Below are positions 1 to 10,396 of a stretch of 64,000 bases of DNA, in pieces (position 1 is the stretch's first letter; the number at the start of each line of letters is the position of its first letter). Position numbers and translations under genes: made by a program. The DNA comes from Taeniopygia guttata (taxonomy: Eukaryota > Chordata > Aves > Passeriformes > Estrildidae). The notes under the pieces are model-generated. The model was not told where the DNA came from. It searched no databases and was given only the letters and a program-made list of their open reading frames with translations. The DNA lies in assembly GCF_048771995.1 (NCBI RefSeq), contig NC_133028.1, positions 73,578,501-73,642,500 on the forward strand, read 5' to 3'.

Positions 1-234
1 CTGGGGCTGGGAAAGGGCATTTGTAGGGCGGGTGCTCTAATCACTGCTGGCCTGGCAAAGGGACTGCACACACCATAGGAACCGAAGGGCTGGCACAGTG
101 ACTCTGGGGCTGGCCTTGTCACTGAAACTAGAACAGGATCTGTAGGGAGGAGATGGGGCTCTAACATTGCGCCTGAAAAACACCCCAATGCACTCATATG
201 CTCTTGGTCTGCGACGCCACCAGTGGGGCTGGGG

Positions 235-321
235 GCAAAGTCACTCTGGCGCTGGCACAGGGACTATGGGCTGCTTGCGGCGACATCCCTTTACGCCTCT
301 GACACAGATGCTATGGCTGGG
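235..321 (+). repeat. 45-bp insertion region defining the 207-bp long core, type example
   Basis: In long cores the segment after TCACTCTGGCGCTGGCACAG continues with a block encoding YGLLAATSLYASDTDAMAG in the + frame. This makes the core 207 bp instead of 162. The extra 45 bp keeps the + frame but adds a stop on the - strand, so minus-strand frames end with IASVSEA. Long cores alternate with short ones and make the array a two-letter higher-order pattern. Confidence 0.85.
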
Positions 322-908
322 CTTGTGACTGGAACTAGAACAGCATGTGTAGGGAGGAGATGGGGCTCTAATGTTGCACCTGAAAAACACCCCAATGCAC
401 TCATATGCTCTTGGTCTGCGACGCCACCAGTGGGGCTGGGGGCAAAGTCACTCTGGGGCTGGCACAGTGACTCTGGGGCTGGCCTTGTCACTGAAGCTAG
501 AACAGGATCTGTAGGGAGGAGATGGGGCTCTAACATTGCGCCTGAAAAACACAGCAATGCACTCATATGCTTTTGGTCTGCGATGCCACCAGTGGGGCTG
601 GGGGCAAAGTCACTCTGGGGCTGGCACAGGGGCTCTGCAGCTGGCCTTGTTACTGAAAACGGATAAGGAATTCTATGGCTGAGAACAGGGTTGTGGGCCT
701 TGAATTCAAGTGATACAGGGGCACACATAGTGGCTGGCCATTGCTGGGTGGCAGTCAGATCCCTGCGGGCTGGGATATTGATGGTGGGCTGGCTTTAGAC
801 ACCCCGCGGGCTGAGCTGAAGTGCCGCTGAGCTGGAGACAAGGCCAAGATCACCCCTGTGAAGCTGGAGAAACGCAGAGCTGGAGCTGAAGAAGAGAGCT
901 GGCAGTAT

Positions 909-914
909 AATAAA
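909..914 (+). terminator. AATAAA at the end of a satellite unit, type example
   Basis: AATAAA lies about 22 bp before the CTGAGATCAC head motif and is followed by a short GT-rich stretch. Essentially every complete unit has it (for example at about 2,009, 2,741, 10,374 and 13,448), giving dozens of same-strand poly(A) hexamers at 0.7-1.4 kb spacing. Whether any is used is unknown. Confidence 0.6.
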
Positions 915-2146
915 GCTTGTGGGTCAAAAGCTGAGATCACTGGGGCTGGGAAAGGGCATTTGTAGGGCGGGTGCTCTAATCACTGCTGGCCTGGCAAAGG
1001 GACTGCACACACCATAGGAATCGAAGGGCTGGCACTGGCACTCTGGGGCTGGCCTTGTGACTGAAACTAGAACAGGATCTGTAGGGAGGAGATGGGGCTC
1101 TAACATTGCGCCTGAAAAACACTCCAATGCACTCATATGCTCTTGGTCTGCGACGCCACCAGTGGGGCTGGGGGCAAAGTCACTCTGGGGCTGGCACAGT
1201 GACTCTGGGGCTGGCCTTGTGACTAAAACTAGAACAGGATCTGTAGTGAGGAGATGGGGCTCTAACATTGCGCCTGAAAAACACAGCAATGCACTCATAT
1301 GCTCTTGGTCTGCGACGCCACCAGTGGGGCTGGGGGCAAAGTCACTCTGGCGCTGGCACAGGGAATATGGGCTGCTTGCGGCGACATCCCTTTACGCCTC
1401 TGACACAGATGCTATGGCTGGGCTTGTGACTGGAACTAGAACAGCATGTGTAGGGAGGAGATGGGGCTCTAACGTTGCGCCTGAAAAACACCCCAATGCA
1501 CTCATATGCTCTTGGTCTGCGACGCCACCAGTGGGGCTGGGGGCAAAGTCACTCTGGGGCTGGCACAGTGTCTCTGGGGCTGGCCTTGTGACTAAAACTA
1601 GAACAGGATCTGTAGTGAGGAGATGGGGCTCTAACATTGCGCCTGAAAAACACTCCAATGCACTCATATACTCTTGGTCTGCGACGCCACCAGTGGGGCT
1701 GGGGGCAAAGTCACTCTGGGGCTGGCACAGGGACTCTGCAGCTGGCCTTGTTACTGAAAACGGATAAGGAATTCTATGGCTGAGAACAGGGTGGTGGGCC
1801 TTGAATTCCAGTGATACAGGGGCACACATAGTGGCTGGCCATTGCTGGGTGGCAGTCAGATCCCTGCGGGCTGGGATACTGATGGTGGGCTGGCTTTAGA
1901 CACCCCGCGGGCTGAGCTGAAGTGCCGCTGAGCTGGAGATAAGGCCAAGATCACCCCGTGAAGCTGGAGAAACGCAGAGCTGGAGCTGAAGAAGAGAGCT
2001 GGCAGTATAATAAAGCTTGTAGGTCAAAAGCTGAGATCACTGGGGCTGGGAAAGGGCATTTGTAGGGCGGGTGCTCTAATCACTGCTGGCCTGGCAAAGG
2101 GACTGCACACACCATAGGAACCGAAGGGCTGGCACAGTGACTCTGG

Positions 2147-2308
2147 GGCTGGCCTTGTGACTGAAACTAGAACAGGATCTGTAGGGAGGAGATGGGGCTC
2201 TAACGTTGCGCCTGAAAAACACCCCAATGCACTCATATGCTCTTGGTCTGCGACGCCAACATTGGGGCTGGGGGCAAAGTCACTCTGGGGCTGGCACAGT
2301 GACTCTGG
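2147..2308 (+). repeat. 162-bp core repeat, type example
   Basis: One full core, repeated in tandem at 2,309. It starts at the GGCCTTGTGACTGAAACTAG segment and ends in CTCTGGGGCTGGCACAG-type sequence. On the + strand it is 54 codons without a stop (motifs GLVTETRTG, RRWGSN, NALICSWSAT, GLGAKSLWGWH). The opposite strand is also open. Variable sites recur array-wide: CCC, TCC or AGC before AATGCACTC; GCGCCT or GTGCTT before GAAAAAC; and GGG or GTG in the TCTGTAG segment. Confidence 0.9.
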
Positions 2309-3071
2309 GGCTGGCCTTGTGACTAAAACTAGAACAGGATCTGTAGGGAGGAGATGGGGCTCTAACATTGCGTCTGAAAAACACTCCAATGCACTCATAT
2401 GCTCTTGGTCTGCGACGCCACCAGTGGGGCTGGGGGCAAAGTCACTCTGGGGCTGGCACAGGGACTCTGCAGCTGGCCTTGTTACTGAAAATGGATAAGG
2501 AATTCTATGGCTGAGAACAGGGTTGTGGGCCTTGAATTCAGGTGATTCAGGGGCACACATAGTGGCTGGCCATTGCTGGGTGGCAGTCAGATCCCTGCGG
2601 GCTGGGATATTGATGGTGGGCTGGCTTTAGACACCCCGCGGGCTGAGCTGAAGTGCCGCTGAGCTGGAGACAAGGCCAAGATCCCCCCTGTGAAGCTGGA
2701 GAAACGCAGAGCTGGAGCTGAAGAAGAGAGCTGGCAGTATAATAAAGCTTGTGGGTCAAAAGCTGAGATCACTGGGGCTGGGAAAGGGCATTTGTAGGGC
2801 GGGTGCTCTAATCACTGCTGGCCTGGCAAAGGGACTGCACACACCATAGGAACCAAAGGGCTGGCACAGTGACTCTGGGGCTGGCCTTGTGACTGAAACT
2901 AGAACAGGATCTGTAGGGAGGAGATGGGGCTCTAACATTGCGCCTGAAAAACACTCCAATGCACTCATATGCTCTTGGTCTGCGACGCCACCAGTGGGGC
3001 TGGGGGCAAAGTCACTCTGGGGCTGGCACAGTGACTCTGGGGCTGGCCTTGTGACTAAAACTAGAACAGGA

Positions 3072-3170
3072 TGTATGGTATGTGTATATGTTTTAATCGT
3101 GTAACCAGATGGATTAATAAAAGGCAACACCCGTAGCAGGTTTCTGTTGGATCTGTGTCTGTGAGAAGTG
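3072..3170 (+). terminator. Poly(A)-site-like sequence ending array 1
   Basis: Just past the array edge there are TGTA elements (3,072-3,090), AATAAA at 3,116-3,121, and then a GT-rich stretch at about 3,145-3,175. This is the layout of a vertebrate polyadenylation site: an upstream UGUA element, the hexamer, and a downstream GU-rich element. It would end transcripts running left to right through the array. The same bases could instead be a TATA-like element, or the end of an old LTR, so the role is inferred. Confidence 0.45.
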
Positions 3171-4402
3171 GGCTGTGTGCTGGAGAAGGAGAGCCGCTGT
3201 TGGAGAGTTGCAATAGTGACAGGTGTGAGCTGTGAGGATGAGGAGGGCTCAGAGCAGCCCCAGGTGCGAGCTATGAGGATGAGGAGGAGGGGGTGGCTCC
3301 TGCCGGTGGGAGGTTGTTTTAGGGCGAGGGTTTGCTGCCGCTGGCTTTTGCATGGAGATGCTGGAGAAGAGGAGTTTATGGGGGGCTCCTGGGGCTGTCT
3401 CATGGAAGGACGGTGAGCGCTTCGGACAGGGTCCGGGGGATCACCTGGATACGCACTTGGGGACGTGGAGCATTGCTCGAAGGAGGAGCCGAAGGACAAA
3501 CCTTTGTGCCGAGAAGCAGCGGCCAAACAGGTGAGCCCGTGCGCCTTTGTAGCGGGGACTTTTCTCCTTTCCCTTTTGAATTTTGTCCTTCTGAGGTTGA
3601 AATGAGGGGGCTGCCCTGTTGTCCCTCCTTTTAAGGGGTTTGGATTGAGGTAAAATTGTGCCTTTTGCCATCATTTGAGGCAAGCCCCTTCTTTTCTGCT
3701 CTTCTAGGGGATGCGATGGAAGGGGAGCCCACATTTCTTTGCCCTTGTTCAAGTGAGGTGGGCGCCCGAGCGTGGCGTCAGTTCCGGGGCTTCACAGGAA
3801 GGGAGGCGCAGCTGTGGCAGCGCTGGCAGGGTGGGCATGGGGCTGTGCCGCTGCATTTGGGGCGCTTCTGCCCCTGGCCCGGCAGCGAAGGGTCCGGCGC
3901 GGGAGCCCCGCTGGCAGTGGCTGGGGATGGCCGAGGCGGGAGGGGAGTTTGGCGCGGCGGGGCTGCCGCGGGACTGCCGGAGCCGCGCCGGTGCGAGCCG
4001 TGCGGAGCCGAGGGGAGCTTTGGCCGGGCCGGCGGGCGGGGCAGGCGGCGCGGGCGCTGCGCCGGTGCCGGCCGGTGCCGCCGCTCCGTCCGCTCCGGGC
4101 GCGGGGCTCGGGCGCCGCCGGGGCCCCCCGGGCCCGGTGCCGGCCCCGCCGGGCCGGGGGGAGCGGGCGGGGGTCTCCCGGCGCGGCGCCGCCTGTGCCT
4201 GCCCGAGGAGCCGCTTTCCTGCCGGGAGCGCGGCTTCTCATTTTCCAGCCTTCCTGCCTGGGGTGGCTGTGAGGTGGTTCTGGGGAACTTATCGGATCCT
4301 TTTCTGTTGTCCGGAGTTGGTGTGGGAGAAGGGCCGTGGGGCACTTTTTGGTTGGTACGGTTCTCGCTTCGGGCGCTGATGACAAGGGGTTTTTTGGCTT
4401 GA
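3145..4402 (+). other. Candidate two-exon transcript over CpG island 1, module U copy A
   Basis: A CAG|GTGAGC donor lies at 3,530/3,531. A pyrimidine-rich acceptor ending in TAG lies at 3,706-3,707 and defines a 177-bp intron. Joining 3,332-3,530 to 3,708-4,402 keeps one frame open for about 298 codons. The second exon is over 75% G+C, where open frames arise by chance, and the peptide (rich in Gly, Ala, Arg and Pro) matches nothing I recognise. The splice signals are identical in all three module copies. I regard this as a promoter-proximal transcript of uncertain coding status. Confidence 0.35.
3708..4280. promoter_or_regulatory. CpG island 1, module U copy A
   Basis: Dense CpG with long G and C runs, most extreme at 3,880-4,210, including GGGCCCCCCGGGCCC-type stretches able to form G-quadruplex or strong hairpins. 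No TATA box was seen inside. The island sits between a spliced-looking leader and a G/T-rich stretch. Copy A differs from copies B and C at about 3,953 by CG versus CA, a likely methyl-CpG transition. Confidence 0.6.
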
Positions 4403-5400
4403 GTGTTGTTGTTGGATTTCTTTTTGATCGTTTCTTATGTTTTTGAAGGATGTGTTTTTAAAGGCTTACAATGGTTTTTCTGGGTCGTGGCATGAAGTAG
4501 AGGATAGGTTTTTAATTCGGTTGTGGAGGCTTTTATTGGCGTGAGTGCGTAGTGATTGTTTTGGTGGCTTGAGGTAGTGTCCTGTACTTAGTGAGTTTTT
4601 TTTTTTTAATGTTGATGATTGCATTCTTGTTTATTATAGGGGTTTTATTAATTTGGCTTATTTGATTGCCGTGTATGTTTTCTTGTTGCAGGGATTTTGG
4701 GAGTTGTTGTTTATGGTTACATTTTTCTTTTGGCGACGTGTTTATTTCTAAGTGGTATTTGTGTTTTGATGGTTTGAGGCATTTTGGGTTTATTGAGTTA
4801 GGAATAATTATTTTGTTGTTGTTGATGTGTTTGGTTTTTTTTGTAGTTTGATGTATTTGGTTGTTGTTCTTTATTAGTTTTGTTTTTGGGAACGTGGGTA
4901 TTTCTATGGTGGATCTTTTTAGGTAGTTATTTTATTTCGGTGGTGAATCTTTTGTTTCTTCGTGGTTCCGATTTTATTACATCGGTAATTATTTGGTGGG
5001 GTTTTTTTAGTTCATTTTATAGAGTATTGGGTTCTCTTTATGAGTTAGTGTAGTGTAGTGGTAGAGTTTTGGTTTTGTTTTTTTTTTTTAAGAAACGTTC
5101 GGGGTCTGTTGTATGGTTTGGAGTATAGTGAGTTAGTTGGCGGGTTTTTTTTATTTGTTTGTTTTAGTGTTTTTTGTGATCTGCTCTGTGGGTTTCTATA
5201 GGTCTTTTTTAAAATGTTTGTTTCATTTTTGTGATGTGATAAGAACTGCTAGTGAAAGAAGTGTAGTGCGGGTTTTTTTTGCCGGTAGTTGGTTGGCTGG
5301 TGGAGCCTTTCTGAATATTTTGGACGGTATTGTTGGGAATTCGATGCTGTTTGTTTTGGCATTTTATTTTAAGGAATTGGATTTTTACTGCAAAGTTTTA
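4380..5400 (+). other. C-depleted, G/T-rich stretch, module U copy A
   Basis: For about 1 kb the + strand is almost all T and G, with few C. There are many T runs and no convincing reading frame. A single-stranded bias (G over C and T over A) starting at a CpG-island edge is typical of sequence downstream of a strong promoter, where R-loops form. Here it follows island 1 in the + direction. Short open frames at 4,666-4,851 and 5,137-5,460 are hydrophobic by composition only. Confidence 0.7.
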
Positions 5401-5995
5401 ACTATAACTCTAATGAAACAAAACAAATGCATAAATATGAAAATGGGAACAAAAACTTAAATTTTAAACAGAAAACATATAAATAAAACATGTAACATAA
5501 ATAATGTTATCCATTACCATTAGATATAATATTTTTTGCTATAGAGTATTTTCTATCTTTATATAAATACATATAAATATAGATTATAAATATAAACAAA
5601 ATATCCGTCTAGAGATGTATAATTAATACATGTGGGTATATAAATATAAGTATTACAAAATAATAGGAAGCAATATCGTTCATAATGCATATTTTACTGT
5701 ATGTCTTCTTATAGCACATTATATGTCATAAATATTATGTATCTAAATAGAGTACATCAATATATTGTAATTTAATAGACAAAAATTTGTTAAAATCAAA
5801 AATAGAAATATAGATGTTTTCAAATATAGTTTAAAATAAAGGGGATTCTTATTTTCTATTTGTTAGTAGGTAGGGGTTTTATTATAAAAATTATACTGTA
5901 CAAAGCAGTTAAAAGTAAGTTGTACCATATCGAAATACTTGTGATGCAAAAAGCTGATCTCCTAACGTGAAAGTCAATATTATTTTCTCCTCTAT
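5400..5995. repeat. AT-rich stretch with one conserved box, module U copy A
   Basis: More than 75% A+T, with many TATAAATAT-type words. At 5,829-5,886 there is one copy of a conserved box (GTTTAAA, then GGGGATT, a T-rich spacer, then TAGGGGTTTTAT). The same box recurs as an approximately 260-bp repeat before the CpG islands at 52.6 and 59.4 kb. CpG island 2 follows immediately. No gene seen. Confidence 0.7.
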
Positions 5996-5999
5996 AAAA

Positions 6000-7260
6000 T
6001 CGGACGACCGTGGGGGAGAAAGAGGGCGAGCAGCGGGCCCGCAACAGGCGGAGGGCGGGCAGGGGGACGCGGGCACTTCGCTGTTTTGGCCAGGGTGCTG
6101 ATCTCGGCCAGTCGGGGCAGGCCAAGTCCCTGCAGAAGCGGAAACGCTGCGGGGGAAGAGGCGTCGAGAGCCCGCAGCGGGCTCTGCGCACCCTCCGCAC
6201 TCCCGCCACCGAGCCGCCTCCCCGCCGCGTCGCCGCCGCTCCCCGATCCGAGCTGCAATCGCAGAGTCCGCCTTTGCCGCCCGGAACCATTGCCGGGCTG
6301 CGCCCCTCCCCTGCCGCGAGTGCCGACGGGCGGCTGCAGTACGGGCTCTGCGGGGCCCATTTCGCCGGGAGCCGGGCACGAGCAAGGGCCGGAGAAGGGG
6401 CCAGGGGGTCTCCGAGCGGGACCCGGGGCGCCCGCGGGCCCTTCGAGCAGCGCGGGCTCCGCCCCACGCTGCCACGGGCCGCGGCCGCGCAGCTCCCGAG
6501 CCCCGCCAATCCCGGCCCGCCTTTCCCCGCCCTGTCCAATCACAGCCGCCCTTTCAATCCGGGCGCGGTTCCTGCCATTTCAGCCCGCTCAGTCGCGGCC
6601 CGACTCCTCAGCCTGGCCCCGCTCCCCCGTGCGCCAGAGGCGCCGCTCCCGCCGCCGCTTTGGGAGCCGGCGGAGCCCTATCATCCCTGCTGCCGCAGCC
6701 TCGGCAGGCGCAGGAGCCGGGAAGGGCGGGCGGGAACTTCCCGTTCAGGCGCCGGCCGGGATTTCTCCCAGGGAAACGGGCTGACGGCGGGGAGCGGGCG
6801 AACCCGGCCCCTGCAATGGCGGCGGCGGGAGCGGCGCGTGAGGGGGAGCGCGGGGTGGTCGCGAGGCGCGCGCGAGGTGGTCACGAGGCGAGCGCGCGGG
6901 GAATGGGCGGGCGCTGCCTCGGGTTGTGATTGGCTAGCGGGCCCGGCACTGAGGTATAAGTAGCGTGCGTCGGGCTGGCGGCGACGTCAGTTCGGCGGCG
7001 GAGCTGGAAGCGAGGGGAGCTGCGGATGCGCGTTCCGAGGAGCGCCGCTGCGCCGGGACGGGCCCCCAGCGGCTGCCGATCCGAGGAGCGCTGGTGAGCA
7101 CGGACGCGACTCCCGCGTCTGCCTGCGCCGGGGGCCGGCGGTGTCCAGTTGTTTGCGCCGCGCCCTGCCCGGCTCGGGCGGCCAGAGGCGGGTGCGGGGC
7201 CTGGAGTGGCGCGGGGGGCGACCGGCTGCTGTCACTGGGGAGTAGCCGTTTCGCGGTTTC
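6000..7260. promoter_or_regulatory. CpG island 2, module U copy A
   Basis: An abrupt change from AT-rich sequence to dense CpG at about 6,000. The island contains CCAAT words (about 6,507 and 6,536), GC boxes (for example 6,905-6,910) and a well-formed core promoter near 6,930-6,992. Open frames of 180-317 codons exist on both strands, as expected from G+C content, and look like no known protein. The island is present in copies A and B and absent from copy C. Confidence 0.75.
6905..6992 (+). promoter_or_regulatory. TATA/CCAAT/initiator core promoter, copy A
   Basis: In order there is a GC box (6,905-6,910), an inverted CCAAT box (ATTGG, 6,929-6,933), TATAAG at 6,955-6,960, a CRE-like GACGTCA (6,983-6,989), and an initiator-like TCAGTTC with its A at about 6,989. 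That A lies about 34 nt after the TATA start. The spacing of all elements is right for RNA polymerase II initiation on the + strand. A splice donor follows 105 bp later. Confidence 0.65.
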
Positions 7261-8335
7261 TAGATTTAAAGTAACGCTGAGAATACTGGGAATAAAGCTG
7301 GTTGTTTGCTTTCTTATTATTTGATTTTGCGTTTACTTAATAATTTTTGCTGTATTGCATTATTTTCCTGTTTTGTTCGTTTTATTAAATTTAGTTTGTT
7401 TGCTTGTGTTTTCTTTATCTGATGTGAATTTAGTAAGGGTTGTGGGGCTGGGGCTGAATCACGGGTTGTGAGGTCACCGGAGATATAAAGGCCCAGGGTG
7501 TGGAATAAGGACTTCGGCACGAGTCGGGCCCAAAACAATGTGGGGCAGTGGAAATGCTGGGGCTGGAGTTGGATAAATGCCTTGGGGAGAGGGGTGTGGA
7601 GCTGCAGTGCGGGGCCCGCAGAAGATGCCTGGGGGTTCCCAGCGCCTGCCCCTTGGTACCAAGCAGAGGCTGAGGGTGTGGGGGCTCGGAGGGTTCCAGG
7701 GCCCACGCATCAGCCCAAGGGCACCTTTTGGGAGGTGGGAGCAGGGGCCCAGTGGCTATTCCCAGCCCCTGGGGCTGCCTGGGAGAGGTGAGGGGGCTTT
7801 TGGGGAGGTGCTGGGCTGAGACCCAGGGGGCGGGAGTAGCTGTTTGGCTTCAGGCCTCAAGGGTCCCCAAAGCTGGGATCCCATTAGAGTGGGTGGGATA
7901 GCTGCAAGAGACATTGAAATTACGACAGTAACTGATTTGTTCCCTTATCAACAGCTTCAGGCTGCAGTGAGAAGCAGGAGCAACTTTTAGCTACAGGCAG
8001 TAGGAAGCTGAGGAGCTGGAGCTGAGGCAGCAGAGCCGGAGGAGACAGAAATGTGGTAGGGTTTGGGGTAAAACCCCTGTGGAGCTGGGATAGGGAATAT
8101 GGAGCTGGGATGGGAATTGCATGGCTGGAGCTGAAATTCCTTAAAGGGCTCCGATAGAGACTGTAGAGCTGTTTGGGAGGGCAGGAAGGGAATGTTAGGT
8201 GGGGCAGGAATATAGGCTCAAGAGCTGAACTAAAATCACACAGAGCTAGAGCTAAAACAAATATCCGTCCCTGAGAGCCAGAATAAGTGTTATCTAGCAC
8301 TGCTGGGAGGGTGTTGAGGGGCAAGTGAAATAGAA
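7260..8335 (+). other. Intron and transition zone between CpG island 2 and the array, copy A
   Basis: 7,260-7,450 is T-rich. From 7,450 the sequence becomes G-rich with repeated GGGGCTGGGG and GAGCTGG words. From about 8,020 the words GAGCTGGAGCTGA and GGAGCTGGGAT recur irregularly, like a decayed relative of the satellite tail, and they grade into the true array at 8,335. No other gene seen. Confidence 0.55.
7465..7520 (+). promoter_or_regulatory. Second TATA-type promoter candidate, copy A
   Basis: AGGTCA, a nuclear-receptor half-site, lies at 7,471-7,476, and TATAAAGG starts at 7,484. Initiation would fall near 7,515, still upstream of the acceptor at 7,954. It is identical in copy B at +28,400. 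Matches this short occur by chance, so support is weak. Confidence 0.3.
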
Positions 8336-8370
8336 GAGCTGGCAGTAAAATAAAGCTTGTGGGTCAAGAG

Positions 8371-10396
8371 CTGAGATCACTGGGGCTGGGAAAGGGCATT
8401 TGTAGGGCGGGTGCTCTAATCACTGCTGGCCTGGCAAAGGGACTGCACACACCATAGGAACCGAAGGGCTGGCACTGGCACTCTGGGGCTGGCCTTGTGA
8501 CTGAAACTAGAACAGGATCTGTAGTGAGGAGATGGGGCTCTAACATTGCGCCTGAAAAACACAGCAATGCACTCATATGCTCTTGGTCTGCGACGCCACC
8601 AGTGGGGCTGGGGGCAAAGTCACTCTGGGGCTGGCACAGGGACTCTGGGGCTGGCCTTGTGACTAAAACTAGAACAGGATCTGTAGTGAGGAGATGGGGC
8701 TCTAACATTGCGCCTGAAAAACACAGCAATGCACTCATATGCTCTTGGTCTGCGACGCCACCAGTGGGGCTGGGGGCAAAGTCACTCTGGCGCTGGCACA
8801 GGGACTATGGGCTGCTTGCGGCGACATCCCTTTACGCCTCTGACACAGATGCTATGGCTGGGCTTGTGACTGGAACTAGAACAGCATGTGTAGGGAGGAG
8901 ATGGGGCTCTAACATTGCACCTGAAAAACACCCCAATGCACTCATATGCTCTTGGTCTGCGACGGCACCAGAGGGGCTGGGGGCAAAGTCACTCTGGGGC
9001 TGGCCTTGTGACTAAAACTAGAACAGGATCTGTAGGGAGGAGATGGGGCTCTAACATTGTGCTTGAAAAACACCCCAATGCACTCATATGCTCTTGGTCT
9101 GCGACACAACCAGTGGGGCTGGGGGCAAAGTCACTCTGGGGCTGACACTGGCACTCTGGGGCTGGCCTTGTCACTGAAACTAGAACAGGATCTGTAGGGA
9201 GGAGATGGGGCTCTAACATTGCGCCTGAAAAACACCCCAATGCACTCATATGCTCTTGGTCTGCGACACAACCAGTGGGGCTGGGGGCAAAGTCACTCTG
9301 GCGCTGGCACAGGGACTATGGGCTGCTTGCGGCGACATCCCTTTACGCCTCTGACACAGATGCTATGGCTGGGCTTGTGACTGCAACTAGAACAGGATCT
9401 GTAGGGAGGAGATGGGGCTCTAACGTTGCGCCTGAAAAACACAGCAATGCACTCATATGCTCTTGGTCTGCGACGCCACCAGTGGGGCTGGGGGCAAAGT
9501 CACTCTGGCACTGGCACAGGGACTATGGGCTGCTTGCGGCGACATCCCTTTACGCCTCTGACACAGATGCTATAGCTGGGCTTGTGACTGGAACTAGAAC
9601 AGCATGTGTAGGGAGGAGATGGGGCTCTAACATTGCGCCTGAAAAACACCCCAATGCACTCATATGCTCTTGGTCTGCGACGGCACCAGTGGGGCTGGGG
9701 GCAAAGTCACTCTGGGGCTGGCAAAGGCACTCTGGGGCTGGCCTTGTGACTAAAACTAGAACAGGATCTGTAGGGAGGAGATGGGGCTCTAACATTGTGC
9801 TTGAAAAACACTCCAATGCACTCATATGCTCTTGGTCTGCGACGCCACCAGTGGGGCTGGGGGCAAAGTCACTCTGGCGCTGGCACAGGGACTATGGGCT
9901 GCTTGCGGCGACATCCCTTTACGCCTCTGACACAGATGCTATGGCTGGGCTTGTGACTGGAACTAGAACAGCATGTGTAGGGAGGAGATGGGGCTCTAAC
10001 ATTGCGCCTGAAAAACACAGCAATGCACTCATATGCTCTTGGTCTGCGACGCCACCAGTGGGGCTGGGGGCAAAGTCACTCTGGGGCTGGCACTGGGACT
10101 CTGCAGCTGGCCTTGTTACTGAAAACGGATAAGGAATTCTATGGCTGAGAACAGGGTTGTGGGCCTTGAATTCAGGTGATTCAGGGGCACACATAGTGGC
10201 TGGCCATTGCTGGGTGGCAGTCAGATCCCTGCGGGCTGGGATATTGATGGTGGGCTGGCTTTAGACACCCCGCGGGCTGAGCTGAAGTGCCGCTGAGCTG
10301 GAGACAAGGCCAAGATCCCCCCTGTGAAGCTGGAGAAACGCAGAGCTGGAGCTGAAGAAGAGAGCTGGCAGTATAATAAAGCTTGTGGGTCAAAAG
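8371..10396 (+). repeat. Fused 2,025-bp array unit
   Basis: The matching place in the large duplication has two units (36,771-37,851 and 37,851-39,204, together about 2,433 bp). Here one tail plus head, about 408 bp, is missing near 9,143. Cores of the two units are joined at a GGGGCTGACACTGG junction. The same junction motif also occurs near 13,893, 22,833, 27,597 and 42,700. Confidence 0.7.

Larger units (their letters stand above)
1..1870 (+). repeat. Duplicated block P, copy 1
   Basis: Nearly identical copies lie at about 17,306-19,170, 24,414-26,290 and 28,239-30,115 (offsets 17,305, 24,413 and 28,238). Shared private markers include CTATGG to ATATGG (about 1,363) and a GTGTCTCTGG variant (about 1,568). 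The four copies are separated by different neighbours, so the block moved or was exchanged as a unit. Confidence 0.85.
1..3070 (+). repeat. Satellite array 1 (left edge cut by window)
   Basis: Tandem array of compound units. Head motifs occur at 1 (cut by the window), about 931, 2,031 and 2,763. Each unit has a head of roughly 115 bp, a run of 162-bp cores or 207-bp long cores, and a tail of about 250 bp. The tail carries two GAATTC sites, an AATAAA and an AAGCTT. The array stops abruptly inside a core at about 3,070, where unique sequence begins. The same junction recurs at 31,470 and 48,082. Long reading frames on both strands follow from core lengths divisible by three, and I do not call them genes. 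Confidence 0.95.
6989..8375 (+). ncRNA. Candidate two-exon non-coding RNA leading into the satellite, copy A
   Basis: Proposed exon 1 runs from the initiator at about 6,989 to a CTG|GTGAGC donor at 7,093/7,094. The intron spans 7,094-7,954. A good acceptor ending in AACAG at 7,954 opens exon 2, which reaches AATAAA at 8,349-8,354. The only ATG frame in exon 1 (7,026) ends after about 27 codons in the spliced form, so I infer non-coding RNA. The last 40 bp before the poly(A) signal are nearly identical to the end of every satellite unit. If the signal is skipped, transcription would enter the array. No expression evidence is available here. Confidence 0.35.

Noticed and set aside
3090..3180. 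Endogenous retrovirus LTR end.
   Set aside because: TATA/AATAAA-like and GT-rich elements fit, but no primer-binding site, terminal repeat pair or retroviral frame was found nearby.
4666..5460. Hydrophobic small-protein frames (61 and 107 codons).
   Set aside because: Composed of Phe, Leu, Val and Gly because the DNA is T/G-rich; no start context or homology seen.
6010..6963. 317-codon + frame and overlapping minus frames in CpG island 2.
   Set aside because: High G+C removes stops in all frames. Several frames are open together and none resembles a protein.
7510..7530. ACTTCGGCACGAG resembles a cDNA-library adapter.
   Set aside because: It is present in both module copies with continuous genomic flanks, so it is native sequence by chance resemblance.
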